From the NCBI RefSeq assembly GCF_001610875.1, contig NZ_CP011272.1, positions 2,771,988 to 2,835,987 of the forward strand: a DNA stretch of 64,000 nucleotides, written 5' to 3'. The notes beneath the pieces were generated by a model. It was given only the letters and a program-made list of their open reading frames with translations, did not search any database and was not told the DNA's origin. The stretch is from Pirellula sp. SH-Sr6A (GTDB lineage Bacteria; Planctomycetota; Planctomycetia; Pirellulales; Pirellulaceae). The translations under genes were made by a program, and so were the position numbers. The stretch's first letter is position 1, and every line of letters begins with the position of its first letter. This document shows positions 1 through 9,208 of this stretch, piece after piece.

Positions 1-1868
1 ACAGAAAGTTGGTTTTGCGTCGCGGCGACCATCGAGAAGTCGCTCATGTTGGCAATGAGCTCGAAGGAGACCGAGTTCAACCCATAAACCAGCGACGCAT
101 CAAAGAACGCTAAATCGTCGACGATCGAGTCGAAATTTCCGGTGACGCTGGTCCCAGTGAGAAACGTATAAACACTGCCGTTGGTGTAATTGCCTGGGGC
201 GCTGAGGACGTTGACCGTTCCGCCTTGAATATTGACGTTGCCGTTGACGACGATCGAGTCATTGTTCACACCGGAAACCGTCCCGGCATCGTTGATCTCG
301 ATCGTTGTGGTGCTGCCAGCGCTAAAGGTTGCATTCCCATTCACGTTCAACGTCCCGATCGAATTTCCCGGGGCGAGGGTACCATTGAGAAGCAGCGCAC
401 CGATGATCGTTCCACTCCCTCCCAACGTACCATTGGAGTTCACGGTCACATCGGTTGTCGTGTTCGAGTTCACTCGGAACGTACCCGAATTGACGGTGAC
501 TCCATGCTGGATGGTCACAGCACCCGTCGTTTCGACGGTTCCCTCTCCGTCGACACTCAACTGATCGAACGTGAAGTCTTGACCGTCGAGCTGCACCCTG
601 GTGTTGCTAGACATGGCGAAGTTCACGGACGCGCCTTCCATGGCATAAACATTTGACGAGGCAGCCATTCCGTCACTGCCGCTCCAAATGTAACCCATGC
701 CTCCGGATCCGGCTGCGACCGAACCGTCGGTGAAGAGGACATTCTCAAAGGTGATTGTCCCCCCTTGGCGCACAAATACCGCGCCCCCCAAACCATCGCC
801 GCCATCGCCACCGGTGAATTCCTGTCCACCATTTCCACCGCCATAGCCCCCTTCGCCAGCCATCGCGCCGTGGAACCCAGTCCCACCGCCACCGCCGCCG
901 AATCCGCCATTCCCCCCATCCTCATATCTTCCTCCCCCACCGCCGCCGCCGAATTCTCCCCCATTTCCCCCATCAGCGTACCCACCGCCCCCACCACCTC
1001 CTCCAAACGTTTGACCAGAACTTCCAACTGAAAAATCGCCGCCCCCATTTCCTCCCTCCACCCCGCCGCCGGTTCCACCGATAAAACCAACAGAACTCTC
1101 ACCGGGCTGGGAGGCACCTCCACCTCCACCTCCACCGATATCACCCGATCCCCCGGCACCGAGAAACCCCCCCCCCCCTCCACCACCGTTATAGCCCGCG
1201 GCCCCTCCGTCCCCTCCCAATCCTCCTCCGCCTCCCCCTCCCCGCGAAAAGGAAGAGTTGTAACCGCCGCCGTTCCCGCCTTGAGCTTCATTATTGGCTA
1301 ACCGGACATTTCGCATCGTGACGTTGCCGGATGTATTGACGAACAGAGCCCCGCCTGCTCCCAGTCCCCCGCCGCCACCGCCTCCCAATTCGGTCGCCGC
1401 GCCATTGCCACCTTTCGCGAGACCTTCCGCGATCTTCATACCCTCGATCGACACATTTCCCGACTCGACCCAAAAGACGCGGGACTGGTTTTGCCCGCTG
1501 ATGACCAACTGATCGCTTCCCAATCCCACAATATTCAAACTGCCTCCCGATCCCTTGGAGATCATCGGAAGCATCGATTGCACGGTGATGGTGTGCCCCA
1601 TGAGAGAGCTGTCGAAGCGAATTGTGTCCGCCCCCGTCGGATTGAGATTCGCTTGTTCGATTGCATCGCGCAGGGACCCCGCCCCCGCATCTGCCATGCT
1701 CGAAACCCAAATGTCGGCCCCGTGCACGCCGGGGGCCACCCAAGTCCCCGTCGTCAGCAACGCTGCGAAGATCGATCGACGCCAGACCCGCCGGGCGACC
1801 GGTTCTCGTTTGTTGATTGCAGTGGTTCGGGGGCGAGAAGAACGACAAGACATCAATCCGAACGACAT
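1..1868 (-). CDS. Glycine-rich autotransporter-like surface protein (C-terminus outside window)
   Basis: The first 622 residues of a large exported protein whose gene runs off the left edge; the frame stays open throughout. The start at 1868 is chosen because GGAAAGG lies 8 bases ahead; an in-frame ATG at 1853 is an alternative. A basic N region (RRVWRRS) precedes a hydrophobic core and a probable signal cleavage after VHGA near residue 51. Next comes a GSLRDAIEQAN motif, typical at the start of right-handed beta-helix surface proteins (about 64-74), then a very Gly-rich stretch (about 155-355), then Thr/Asn/Gly strand repeats with NGTLGGSGTI (about 476), and YTFLTG..VTGNFDSI near 565. That last pattern normally precedes an autotransporter barrel, so a C-terminal outer-membrane beta-barrel is predicted beyond the window. 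A run of 12 G lies in the coding strand (1167-1178). The ligand is unknown. Confidence 0.8.
   Translation of the reverse strand, partial: MSFGLMSCRSSRPRTTAINKREPVARRVWRRSIFAALLTTGTWVAPGVHGADIWVSSMADAGAGSLRDAIEQANLNPTGADTIRFDSSLMGHTITVQSMLPMISKGSGGSLNIVGLGSDQLVISGQNQSRVFWVESGNVSIEGMKIAEGLAKGGNGAATELGGGGGGGLGAGGALFVNTSGNVTMRNVRLANNEAQGGNGGGYNSSFSRGGGGGGGLGGDGGAAGYNGGGGGGGFLGAGGSGDIGGGGGGGASQPGESSVGFIGGTGGGVEGGNGGGDFSVGSSGQTFGGGGGGGGYADGGNGGEFGGGGGGGRYEDGGNGGFGGGGGGTGFHGAMAGEGGYGGGNGGQEFTGGDGGDGLGGAVFVRQGGTITFENVLFTDGSVAAGSGGMGYIWSGSDGMAASSNVYAMEGASVNFAMSSNTRVQLDGQDFTFDQLSVDGEGTVETTGAVTIQHGVTVNSGTFRVNSNTTTDVTVNSNGTLGGSGTIIGALLLNGTLAPGNSIGTLNVNGNATFSAGSTTTIEINDAGTVSGVNNDSIVVNGNVNIQGGTVNVLSAPGNYTNGSVYTFLTGTSVTGNFDSIVDDLAFFDASLVYGLNSVSFELIANMSDFSMVAATQNQLS
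1167..1178. repeat. 12-base homopolymer (poly-G in coding strand)
   Basis: Twelve consecutive C on the plus strand give twelve G in the sense strand of the autotransporter-like gene, about codon 230, inside the Gly-rich region. The tract is in frame as four GGG glycine codons. Homopolymers of this length are prone to slipped-strand mispairing, and a one-base change would shift the reading frame early in the protein. Confidence 0.9.
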
Positions 1869-2017
1869 GGATGAATCCTTTCCATCGACCGCACTAGACG
1901 AATTTGCGATTGCGTATCCGCAGCGGAGAATCCTTTCTCCTGCGTCGTCTCTATCGGGTGGAAGGAAAAGGCCTGCGTTATCAGATAGAAGGATTTTGCA
2001 GATCGTTACAGTGTTAT

Positions 2018-2044
2018 ATTCCGGTCGACCCGTTCGACCGGAAT
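2018..2044 (-). terminator. Hairpin downstream of the AIM24 gene
   Basis: A perfect 11-bp inverted repeat (ATTCCGGTCGA / TCGACCGGAAT) with a 5-base loop lies 31 bases past the stop of the AIM24 gene and before the autotransporter start. It has no strong U-run, so it may be a weak intrinsic terminator, an mRNA-stabilising hairpin, or a palindromic operator for the autotransporter gene. Confidence 0.5.
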
Positions 2045-2075
2045 AACTTAACGCTTGCTGTTAAACTGTAACGCC

Positions 2076-2768
2076 TCAGCCCCCGTGCTGCATGTAGATT
2101 TCTTCGTAAGGTTGCACCACGACGAAGCCATCGCCCAGGAACTTCATTTGCAGACTCTCGCCGCTTCCACGCCCCAGGAATGTTTTCAATGTAATGTCGG
2201 TTTTGAATTCGGGAGTCAGATTTCCACTCCAAGCGATCGTCGCATTCGGATCAGTAAAGACGGGGAGATCTGGAGTCACACGAAGTGTCAGTGGATCGTA
2301 ATGCGAAGTGATGGCGAGCATGCCGGTGCCACTGAAGCGTGCGTTGAACAACCCACCGCTGAGCATGGCAGCGACCTTGCGTAACATCTTGATGTCGAAT
2401 TGAAGGGACGTTTCGAACGCAAGCACGTCGTTGGCATTCACGAAGATCGACTCTCCCTCTAGGTTGAGAATCGTGATCTTCTTTCCCGTGTCTGCCAAAT
2501 AAACAACTCCGCGCCCCGAAGCCTTCGTCAATCGGGTTCCTTCACCGCTCACCATCTTTTTGAGCAAGTTCCCCATTCCTTGTTGAAGAATCCCTTCGCG
2601 CTCAAACTTGACATTTCCAACATATGCAATCATCGAACCCGTTTTGGTCCAAATATCGCCGTTCAGGTTGACCTCCAAAACGCGATCCCGCTCTAACTCA
2701 AATAACCCTTGTCCACGATCTTTTTGAGTGGAGGTTTCGAGAAACTCACGCAGTCCGAATCGAGCCAT
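2076..2768 (-). CDS. AIM24 family protein
   Basis: A 230-residue AIM24-type (TIGR00266-like) protein; bacterial members form single-domain beta-rich folds of unclear function. Visible family traits are the N-terminal FELERDRVLEVNL, GSMIAYVGNVKFERE, the stretch from GRGVVYLADTGKKI to ESIFVNANDVLAFE, and GLFNARFSGTG followed by VTPDLPVFTDPNATIAWSG. No signal peptide or membrane segment is seen, so it is probably cytoplasmic. The start at 2768 (MARFG) has GAGGAG 10 bases upstream; a TTG six codons earlier is less likely. It is the last gene of a minus-strand group with two ExbD genes and an LptF/G permease, separated from the nearer ExbD gene by 65 bases. A link to envelope function is inferred only from this neighbourhood. 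Confidence 0.85.
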   Translation of the reverse strand: MARFGLREFLETSTQKDRGQGLFELERDRVLEVNLNGDIWTKTGSMIAYVGNVKFEREGILQQGMGNLLKKMVSGEGTRLTKASGRGVVYLADTGKKITILNLEGESIFVNANDVLAFETSLQFDIKMLRKVAAMLSGGLFNARFSGTGMLAITSHYDPLTLRVTPDLPVFTDPNATIAWSGNLTPEFKTDITLKTFLGRGSGESLQMKFLGDGFVVVQPYEEIYMQHGG

Positions 2769-2833
2769 AACCCATTCACTCCTCAAGTGAAAGAAACGCG
2801 ATGAAATCGCGCGGGTCGCTCAGCCAGCCCGCA

Positions 2834-3286
2834 CTATCGCGCAACGAGAAATACCGAGACCGAGCCATTTTGGCGAACCATATCATACACACGTATCGCT
2901 TCGCCTGCGGGAACCGAATTGTCGGGATCGATGATCACCGGAACGTCCTGTCGAATCCGTAGAATCGTCTGGAGACGCTGAACGAGCTCTTCAAACCCTG
3001 CGACAGCATTCGATTGCAAGGTGTAGCGAACAACATTGTTGGCCGTAGAAAGCTTGATCACGATGTCATTGAAATCGGCCACCTCAGACTCGGTGGGTTG
3101 AGGAGCTGCTCCATTGGGAGCAGCTTCAGGTTGGCTGGCGGAAGCCGCAGGAAGTTGCTTCTCTAGCTTTTGAAACGAGGCCGTCGTCAAGAAAAAAATG
3201 AGCAATAGAAAAACGACGTCGATCATGGGCGTCATGACGCTATCGACCGATGTGGACCGAGATCCGGAGCTGTACACGCTCTTCAT
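2834..3286 (-). CDS. ExbD/TolR-type biopolymer transport protein (second copy)
   Basis: A 150-residue ExbD/TolR protein: a short cytoplasmic N-terminus, then VMTPMIDVVFLLLIFFLTTASF (about residues 18-39), where the Asp of the P-M-I-D motif is the proton-pathway residue of the family, then a periplasmic domain with a Pro/Ala/Gln-rich linker (about 45-68). The C-terminal fold ends with AIRVYDMVRQNGSVSVFLV. ExbD works with an ExbB/TolQ stator to pass proton motive force to an outer-membrane partner; no exbB or tonB is visible here. The start overlaps the stop of the preceding exbD as ATGA, so the pair is translationally coupled. Confidence 0.9.
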   Translation of the reverse strand: MKSVYSSGSRSTSVDSVMTPMIDVVFLLLIFFLTTASFQKLEKQLPAASASQPEAAPNGAAPQPTESEVADFNDIVIKLSTANNVVRYTLQSNAVAGFEELVQRLQTILRIRQDVPVIIDPDNSVPAGEAIRVYDMVRQNGSVSVFLVAR

Positions 3287-3705
3287 TTCGAATCCTCTTC
3301 GTAGACGGCGAAGACAATATCGCTGTTACCGGTCAGCGCGCACATCCGAAGCAGGCCCGCGATCGCCTCGTATCGAGAAGTCCGGTCAGTGCGAATGCGT
3401 ACGCGGATAGAGACATTCTCCGACTGGTTTCGCTGCGCGATGAGTCGGCGGATGGGATCGAGCGCCATCGGCTGGTTTCCGACTTGATACGAGCCGTCGG
3501 CCAACACCTGCACCGTCAACGTCGGCTTGGCCAAATCGTCGGTTTGACCGGACGCTGCGAGGGGAAGCGATAGTTTCAGAAAATTCTCTTGCTTGGCCAA
3601 ATGACTGCTCACCAAGAAAAATATGATGAGCAGAAAGGTGACATCGATCATCGGAGTCATGTTGATGGCAACTTGACTCGTCCCCCGGTAGTTGGGTATT
3701 CGCAT
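3283..3705 (-). CDS. ExbD/TolR-type biopolymer transport protein (first copy)
   Basis: A 140-residue ExbD/TolR homologue. It has the same layout as its neighbour: a short N-terminus, the NMTPMIDVTFLLIIFFLVSS membrane segment carrying the conserved Asp, and a periplasmic domain (VQVLADGSYQVGNQPM ... SRYEAIAGLLRMCALTGNSDIVFAV). The two copies differ clearly outside the membrane segment, so they are paralogues, probably a heteromer. The start at 3705 lies 2 bases after the stop of the LptF/G-like gene; an in-frame start 33 bases upstream would overlap that gene and is less likely. The tight spacing puts permease, ExbD and ExbD in one transcript. Confidence 0.88.
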   Translation of the reverse strand: MRIPNYRGTSQVAINMTPMIDVTFLLIIFFLVSSHLAKQENFLKLSLPLAASGQTDDLAKPTLTVQVLADGSYQVGNQPMALDPIRRLIAQRNQSENVSIRVRIRTDRTSRYEAIAGLLRMCALTGNSDIVFAVYEEDSK

Positions 3706-3707
3706 GG

Positions 3708-4904
3708 CTAGGCTCGAATGACTTTGCGCATCAGCCACGTCCCGATGGCTGCTAGCACTATGTTACCCAACCAAAGGGCGACTGCGGGCCAAGTCCCCTT
3801 TTTGGACATCTCGAGCGCCAATCCGAATACGGGGTAGTACACCAAAAGGACGGGGATAAAACAGAGACCGAAACTCCACCAATAGTCAGCGCTCTTAATG
3901 AGAATGGCCATCGGCACTCCCATCCACACAAACGCAAGGCAGCTGAACCCCAATGCCCATCGTCGCATCGGTTCGGTCCGGAACCTTGCCATCCGTGTCT
4001 CGGTCTCTTGGACCATGAGCTGGATCTGCGCCGCCATCGGGTCGTTGAAAGCGATGTATCGCCCCGTGCCGAGCGCGAACGAAAAATTCGCGGCGAGCTG
4101 CTCGCGCCGCCGTTCGTTGCTCTCGCTGTGCGTTCGAATCTGATCAGGAATCTCAGTCATCGAGAAACTGGTCGGACTCGATGATGTCGCGCTCGCTTTC
4201 GAGGCTTTGTTCAGCGGCAACTCGATGGTCTGCGAACCATTCCACTTCATCTGCTTGTCCCGATCGATATCCACAAACGAATCGATGAGTTCGATGGTCA
4301 ACAAATCTTTATCGAGATTGACCGAGATGCGCGCCTTCTCGGAATGGATCGTGATAAGTTGCGAATTGCTGCCGGAAAACATCCAAATCGTAGGCTTGAT
4401 TAGCCACTTGTCCTGCACATCCTCGACATGAATGGAAAAGCCCTTCTCGGATGTATAAGAACGCTGCGATCGCAGCGCAGGATACAGAATCTCTTCGATG
4501 CTTCGGAGGACGACTTGCTGCATTCCCGGCCTCGCCCATGAGACGGCTTGATCATTGAGCCAGACCGAAGGCAGGCTCAGCAACAGCCCCAAAAACCAAG
4601 CCGGCCGGAAAACCCGCATCGGCGATATTCCCGCGCTCTTGAGGGCGATGATCTCGTTGTCGGCAGAGATGCGACCGTACACGCAGCAAACGGCGAATAG
4701 AAGGGTCGCCGGAACCGAGTACTGCAACGCGATCAGCGAAATGTACGGAAAAAGCTTCAAGATCGTGAGCGTATTGACCCCCTCAGCGACCAGTTGCTGC
4801 CCCACAAAGATCAACGAGATCACCAGGGTCATGGAGATCAGCATCAGGAGAAACATCTTGAGCACGTCACCAAGGACGTACCGCGTGAACTTGCCGGGGA
4901 TCAT
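3708..4904 (-). CDS. LptF/LptG-type permease
   Basis: A 398-residue YjgP/YjgQ (LptF/LptG) family permease. In the Lpt system these proteins form the membrane part of the ABC transporter that extracts lipopolysaccharide from the inner membrane. Visible traits are an N-terminal amphipathic start (MIPGKFTRYVLGDVLKMF), a first group of membrane helices (about 15-110) including YSVPATLLFAVCCVYGRIS, the motif DNEIIALKSAGIS, a beta-jellyroll-like periplasmic region (about 130-240), and C-terminal helices (about 310-395). The length is normal for the family. Only one LptF/G gene is present here and no LptB is seen. It heads the transcript carrying the two exbD genes. Confidence 0.87.
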   Translation of the reverse strand: MIPGKFTRYVLGDVLKMFLLMLISMTLVISLIFVGQQLVAEGVNTLTILKLFPYISLIALQYSVPATLLFAVCCVYGRISADNEIIALKSAGISPMRVFRPAWFLGLLLSLPSVWLNDQAVSWARPGMQQVVLRSIEEILYPALRSQRSYTSEKGFSIHVEDVQDKWLIKPTIWMFSGSNSQLITIHSEKARISVNLDKDLLTIELIDSFVDIDRDKQMKWNGSQTIELPLNKASKASATSSSPTSFSMTEIPDQIRTHSESNERRREQLAANFSFALGTGRYIAFNDPMAAQIQLMVQETETRMARFRTEPMRRWALGFSCLAFVWMGVPMAILIKSADYWWSFGLCFIPVLLVYYPVFGLALEMSKKGTWPAVALWLGNIVLAAIGTWLMRKVIRA

Positions 4905-5799
4905 GCCGCAAGTCTAGCGAAAGGCCCGGCTCAAAGTGACCCCAGTTTCGAGCCCAAACCTCGACCCAACCAACGAAAAAAAACACCGCACTCAACCCAG
5001 AACCAGCCGAAGGTCCTCTCCCTCCTCCAGCAAACTCCGAATCTCATGCGGTGTTATTTTTTCATCTAGGGGACGCTGCCTCGCACACACACGTTCGACT
5101 TCGTCCCGTCATGGAACCTGTAGTTTGCATTCCGCGTGCCAGCAGACCTACCCAGCCTCCCATCGAACGAGCTAGCAATCAGTTACCAACCACACAAAGG
5201 TAACTTATCTTCCGCTAAAGGCTAATTCAGGCCTTGCGGCGACCTCAGAAAAAAATTTGCTAATGGTACGAGGGACTCGCTTCCGATTCCTGGCACCGGG
5301 AGGATGCGAACTCGACAGGCAGAGAACTTGCACAGAACACGTCAAACTGCCTGTTTTTTGTGCAACGCGATGCAGCGTCTGGGGGGCGGTTACCCAGAGT
5401 TTGAGGGGGGGGCCATTCGAACAGGATGAAATTCAGGATTTCAACTTGGAAAGCTGCGATGCCTGGAAAAAGTCTTCGTCCTGTAACGATTGCATCAATC
5501 AGGCCCACCATGAGGGGGGTTGTTGGTGAATAAATCTAGCTTTTTCGAGAGCTTCTTAATCTACAGCGCACGGGTTCCGATGCTAGTTTTGCGAGTCCGT
5601 GAGAAGTGCAGGTGCTCCACGTCTGCCCACTTCGCTGCCGCTAGTGATCCCTCGCGATGGTTCAGGGAGAGAAAGTAGGCAACCGGAAGGAAAGGATTTC
5701 CATCGTTTCGTTTCAATGCCTGCCAAGGCGACTCCAACTTTTCAAACCCAACGAATCATCGTGGGTGCCATTACCAATCCAATCGGGAGATATACATAG
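4905..5799. other. Long non-coding stretch upstream of flagellin
   Basis: Almost 900 bases without a convincing gene, between the minus-strand permease start and the flagellin start. Short open frames occur on both strands but lack a ribosome-binding site and family traits. The part near flagellin is probably promoter and long 5' leader; a sigma-28-like site is listed separately. GGGAGA lies 9 bases before the flagellin ATG. Confidence 0.6.
5557..5583 (+). promoter_or_regulatory. Weak sigma-28-like flagellar promoter candidate
   Basis: TAAT, then 15 bases, then TCCGATGC. The sigma-28 consensus is TAAA-N15-GCCGATAA, so three of four and five of eight positions agree with exact spacing. It would leave a leader of about 215 bases before flagellin. 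The match is partial and could be chance. Confidence 0.3.
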
Positions 5800-8700
5800 A
5801 TGTCACGTATCAACACGAATGTTAGTTCGTTAAACGCTCAAAACCGCTTGAACCGAACCAACGGGGACTTGCAGACCGCTCTGACCCGATTGAGCACCGG
5901 TCTCCGTATCAACACCGGGAAAGACGATCCAGCAGGTTTGATTGCCAGTGAAGCGTTGCGAAGCGACATTACCAGCATCAACAAAGCTCTCTCGAACACC
6001 CAGCGCGCCAACCAAATCATCGGAACGGCGGACTCGGCCCTCGGACAGGTTAGCTCTCTTCTGAACGATATCCGGGGCTTGGTCACCGAAGCCGCCAACA
6101 AAGGGGCACTGAGCGACGATGAAATCGCTGCGAACCAGCTCCAAATCGACTCGTCGCTCGAAGCGATCAACCGCATCGCTCAAACGACCACGTTCCAAGG
6201 CCGTCGACTTCTCGACGGTTCGCTCGACTTCCAAGTCTCGCAAGGCACCGGATTCAGTTCCGTAAAAGACCTTCAAATCGACTCGGCCAACCTCGGGGCT
6301 TCCGGCAGCGTCGGAGTCAACGTCGAGATCAGCGCCGCAGCCACCCGCGCTACGATCACTGCAGACGTTCCCGCAGCCAATGCGTCGGAGAAGGCTCGCA
6401 GCACTTTCACCTTCGCTGATTCGACCGTCGGTGCCGAAGCTTCCGGGACGGTCAACATGGCGACTTCCTTCTTCGGTGGCGATGAAGCGACCGGCAACAT
6501 CGGTTTAGATGCGGCCACCGTTGCCTATGTCGAAGCCAATGGAACCTTGACGCTCGGAAGCGGAGCGGCCCTCAATATCACAGCTCGCGATGGTTCGATC
6601 GTCGACGGTGCCATCGGTAACGATGTTCGTATCAACATCACCACCGGCGCTTCGACGACCGGTTCCTACGATGCCGATACCAACACACTGAACCTGCAAT
6701 TGGCCACGGGCGCAACAGCAGCGACGGCAGTCACCGCCCTCAACAGCGTTTCGGGCATCAACAGCCTCTTCAGCTTCTCCGGCGGTAACGCGACCAACGT
6801 CGCTGCAGCCGATGCCGGTATCCGAACCGGAGTTCTCTCCGGCGGTACTTCGATCGTCCCAACGACCTTCGCTCAAGCGTCCGGGGCAGACGTTGCATTC
6901 GGAGACGGTACCAACGGCTACACTTTTGACATCGCAGCGGTTGCAGGTGGATCGTTTGACGGAGCTCGCGGCAACGCAACCGATATCACCTTCTCGATCG
7001 TGAACTCGGGCGGTACCAGCGCATCGTATAACGCAGCAGGCAATAGCGTCGTCTTGACGATCGACCGATCGCAATCTGACGCGGACATCCAAACCGCAAT
7101 CAACACCGCTTTGAGTGGACAGTTTGTCTTCTCCGACGTCCAACAAGCCGGTACGCCCGCGAACGTTGCGAGCACAACCGTCGCGAACCCACTCACAGGT
7201 GGTACCGACACACCGCTCGCTCTCGGTAGCCGAGCTGGCTTCCAGTTGACCGCTGTAGATGGTGGAGCCGCAGACGGCGCAACCGGGAACAGCACCGACG
7301 TTCAATTCATCGAAGCGGCTTCCGGAACCGAAACCACTGCGGTATACGATGCAACGGCTAATCGCTTAAACATCACCGTCGGCCGGGGTGCAACGGTTGC
7401 AGATGTGGCTTCTGCCATCAACGCGGAAGGAACCTTCGAAGCAGCCAACGTTCGCTTTGCGGACGCTCGGTTCAACTCCAACGATATCGGTGCTCTCACC
7501 GACCCAATGTCGACCGGTACCGACACGGTTGCGGCCTCGTCCTTCAAGCTGACCGCTGTCGATGGCGGCTTGGCGGACGGTGATGTAGGTAACAACACCA
7601 GCCTCATCTTCAGCACCGGTACGACGACCGACGTCATCTATGACGAAGCTTCTAACGAACTCCGTGTCACCGTCGGTGAAGGAGCAACGATCCAAAACAT
7701 CGCTGACGCGATCACGGCGAACGTTGGAAGCGTCTTCACCGTATCCGATGTGGCGAACGGAAGTGCAAAGTTCAATCGTACGCCTGCCAACGCTGACTTG
7801 GGAACCAAGACCGGTGTCTTGACCGGCGGATCCACCAGCTCGTCCGGACTCAGCGATCAGCTGATTGTCGAATCGTCGAACCCCGGGGTCGATTTCAATG
7901 GCGTCTCGATCACCTTCCAAGAAGATGCGGCAGTCGCTGCCAACGCTCCTACTGCAACCTACACCGCTGGAACGGGCGGAAACCCAGGCTCGATCTTGAT
8001 CCGCGTCAGCAATGCAGGCAGCACCCAGTTGTCGGCAGTCGCCTCGGCAATCAATAACATCCAAGATTCCAACAACCAGCCACTCTTCGCCGCCTCCCTT
8101 AGCCCCACCAGCAATGGTGATGGAGTCTACAAGGGTGCTGTCGAATCGGTGCCTTCCGCAGGGACGATGACCGGCGGGGCACTGGGAGGTGGACTCCAAG
8201 CCGACCTGGTCTTCCAATTGACGGGTGGCAACGGAGCGGAAGTTTTCAAGTTCCAAAAAGGTGTCTCGGTCGACAACATCATTCAGTCGATCAATTTGCT
8301 CAAGGACTCGACCGGCGTCGAAGCCGTTCTGAACGATGATCAAGACATCGAATTCCGAAGCACCGAGTTCGGCTCGGCCGGTATTGTGGCTGTCGAAGTT
8401 CTCAGCGAAGGTGTCGGCGGCACGTTCAAGGATGCTCTACAAGGTGGTCCTCGCGCTGTCGGAACCGATATCCAAGCTACGGTCAACGGTACCGTCGCTT
8501 CGGGTAAAGGAAACCAAATTTCGCTAAGCACCTCCACGCTGAGCTTCAGCATGACCGTCGAGGCAGGCTCGAACACCTCGGTGAATTTCAACATCACCGG
8601 CGGTGGCGCGATGTTCCAACTCGGACCAGATGTCGTTAGCAACCAACAAGCTCGACTTGGGATCTCGAGCTTGAACACAGCAAAGCTTGGCGGTGTCTCG

Positions 8701-9030
8701 GGCAAACTGTTTGAACTGGCCAGCAGCGGCAACAGCTCGCTCACCAAGGACGTGACTCGCGCTTCGTCGATCGTCGATCAAGTCATCAACAAGGTGACCA
8801 CCCTTCGCGGACGACTGGGTGCGTTCCAACGAACCGCTTTGGAAAGCAACACAGTTTCGCTCAACGACACGCTCTCGAACTTGAACGAAGCTCAAAGCAC
8901 CATTCGCGACGCAGACTTTGCGAAGGAATCCGCGAACTTGACCCGTGCTCAGATCTTGGTTCAGTCCGGAACAAGCGTTCTCGGAATTGCAAACCAAAGC
9001 TCGCAGTCGGTTCTCTCGCTCCTCCGATAA
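5800..9030 (+). CDS. fliC: Flagellin with greatly expanded central region
   Basis: A 1076-residue flagellin, about twice the usual length. The N-terminal D0/D1 core is plain (residues 1-145: INTNVSSLNAQNRL, LSTGLRINTGKDDPAG, TTFQGRRLLDG). The C-terminal core is also plain (about 955-1076: VTTLRGRLGAFQRT, LNEAQSTIRDADFA, ILVQSGTSVLGIANQ), ending in the typical LLR. Between them are about five copies of a 100-115-residue module (roughly 235-345, 351-468, 469-572, 573-676, 680-793) sharing the pattern VDGG..DG..GN.T followed by YD...N.L.ITV..GAT..D.A.AIN, akin to Flagellin_IN motifs. Flagellin is exported by the flagellar type III system and polymerises as the filament; the modules should project from its surface. 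It is followed by a strong terminator, so it is probably monocistronic. Confidence 0.97.
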   Translation: MSRINTNVSSLNAQNRLNRTNGDLQTALTRLSTGLRINTGKDDPAGLIASEALRSDITSINKALSNTQRANQIIGTADSALGQVSSLLNDIRGLVTEAANKGALSDDEIAANQLQIDSSLEAINRIAQTTTFQGRRLLDGSLDFQVSQGTGFSSVKDLQIDSANLGASGSVGVNVEISAAATRATITADVPAANASEKARSTFTFADSTVGAEASGTVNMATSFFGGDEATGNIGLDAATVAYVEANGTLTLGSGAALNITARDGSIVDGAIGNDVRINITTGASTTGSYDADTNTLNLQLATGATAATAVTALNSVSGINSLFSFSGGNATNVAAADAGIRTGVLSGGTSIVPTTFAQASGADVAFGDGTNGYTFDIAAVAGGSFDGARGNATDITFSIVNSGGTSASYNAAGNSVVLTIDRSQSDADIQTAINTALSGQFVFSDVQQAGTPANVASTTVANPLTGGTDTPLALGSRAGFQLTAVDGGAADGATGNSTDVQFIEAASGTETTAVYDATANRLNITVGRGATVADVASAINAEGTFEAANVRFADARFNSNDIGALTDPMSTGTDTVAASSFKLTAVDGGLADGDVGNNTSLIFSTGTTTDVIYDEASNELRVTVGEGATIQNIADAITANVGSVFTVSDVANGSAKFNRTPANADLGTKTGVLTGGSTSSSGLSDQLIVESSNPGVDFNGVSITFQEDAAVAANAPTATYTAGTGGNPGSILIRVSNAGSTQLSAVASAINNIQDSNNQPLFAASLSPTSNGDGVYKGAVESVPSAGTMTGGALGGGLQADLVFQLTGGNGAEVFKFQKGVSVDNIIQSINLLKDSTGVEAVLNDDQDIEFRSTEFGSAGIVAVEVLSEGVGGTFKDALQGGPRAVGTDIQATVNGTVASGKGNQISLSTSTLSFSMTVEAGSNTSVNFNITGGGAMFQLGPDVVSNQQARLGISSLNTAKLGGVSGKLFELASSGNSSLTKDVTRASSIVDQVINKVTTLRGRLGAFQRTALESNTVSLNDTLSNLNEAQSTIRDADFAKESANLTRAQILVQSGTSVLGIANQSSQSVLSLLR

Positions 9031-9057
9031 ACCCGACTTCCTAGCGAAAAAACAATA

Positions 9058-9084
9058 AGGCGTGCCACAAGCACGCCTTTTTTT
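9058..9084 (+). terminator. Rho-independent terminator of flagellin
   Basis: A perfect 8-bp stem (AGGCGTGC / GCACGCCT) with loop CACAA, followed by seven T, 28 bases after the flagellin stop. Confidence 0.95.
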
Positions 9085-9208
9085 ATTGCTAGCAAAGATC
9101 TCACGGGATCTTTGCCCCCGAACTGTCGATAATCTAACTCCTAAAAGGAATAGTTTCTTACCAATCGAAAACCACCGAGCGCGGCTTTCCGTGGCATAGT
9201 AAAGAATC

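Noticed and set aside
623-1848. Two minus-strand open frames inside the autotransporter region (623-1291 and 1291-1848).
   Set aside because: They are other-frame shadows. The frame from 1868 is open through the whole region and gives a signal peptide, Gly-rich region and strand repeats; the shadows show no such order.
5287-5306. TGGCAC word as a sigma-54 promoter for flagellin.
   Set aside because: The GC element is two bases too far from the GG element for a sigma-54 site.
5257-5529. Cys-containing 90-codon frame upstream of flagellin.
   Set aside because: No ribosome-binding site, no family pattern, and it lies where the flagellin leader is expected.
6505-8343. Long minus-strand frames opposite flagellin.
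   Set aside because: They are antisense to a clear flagellin gene and arise from its regular codon use.
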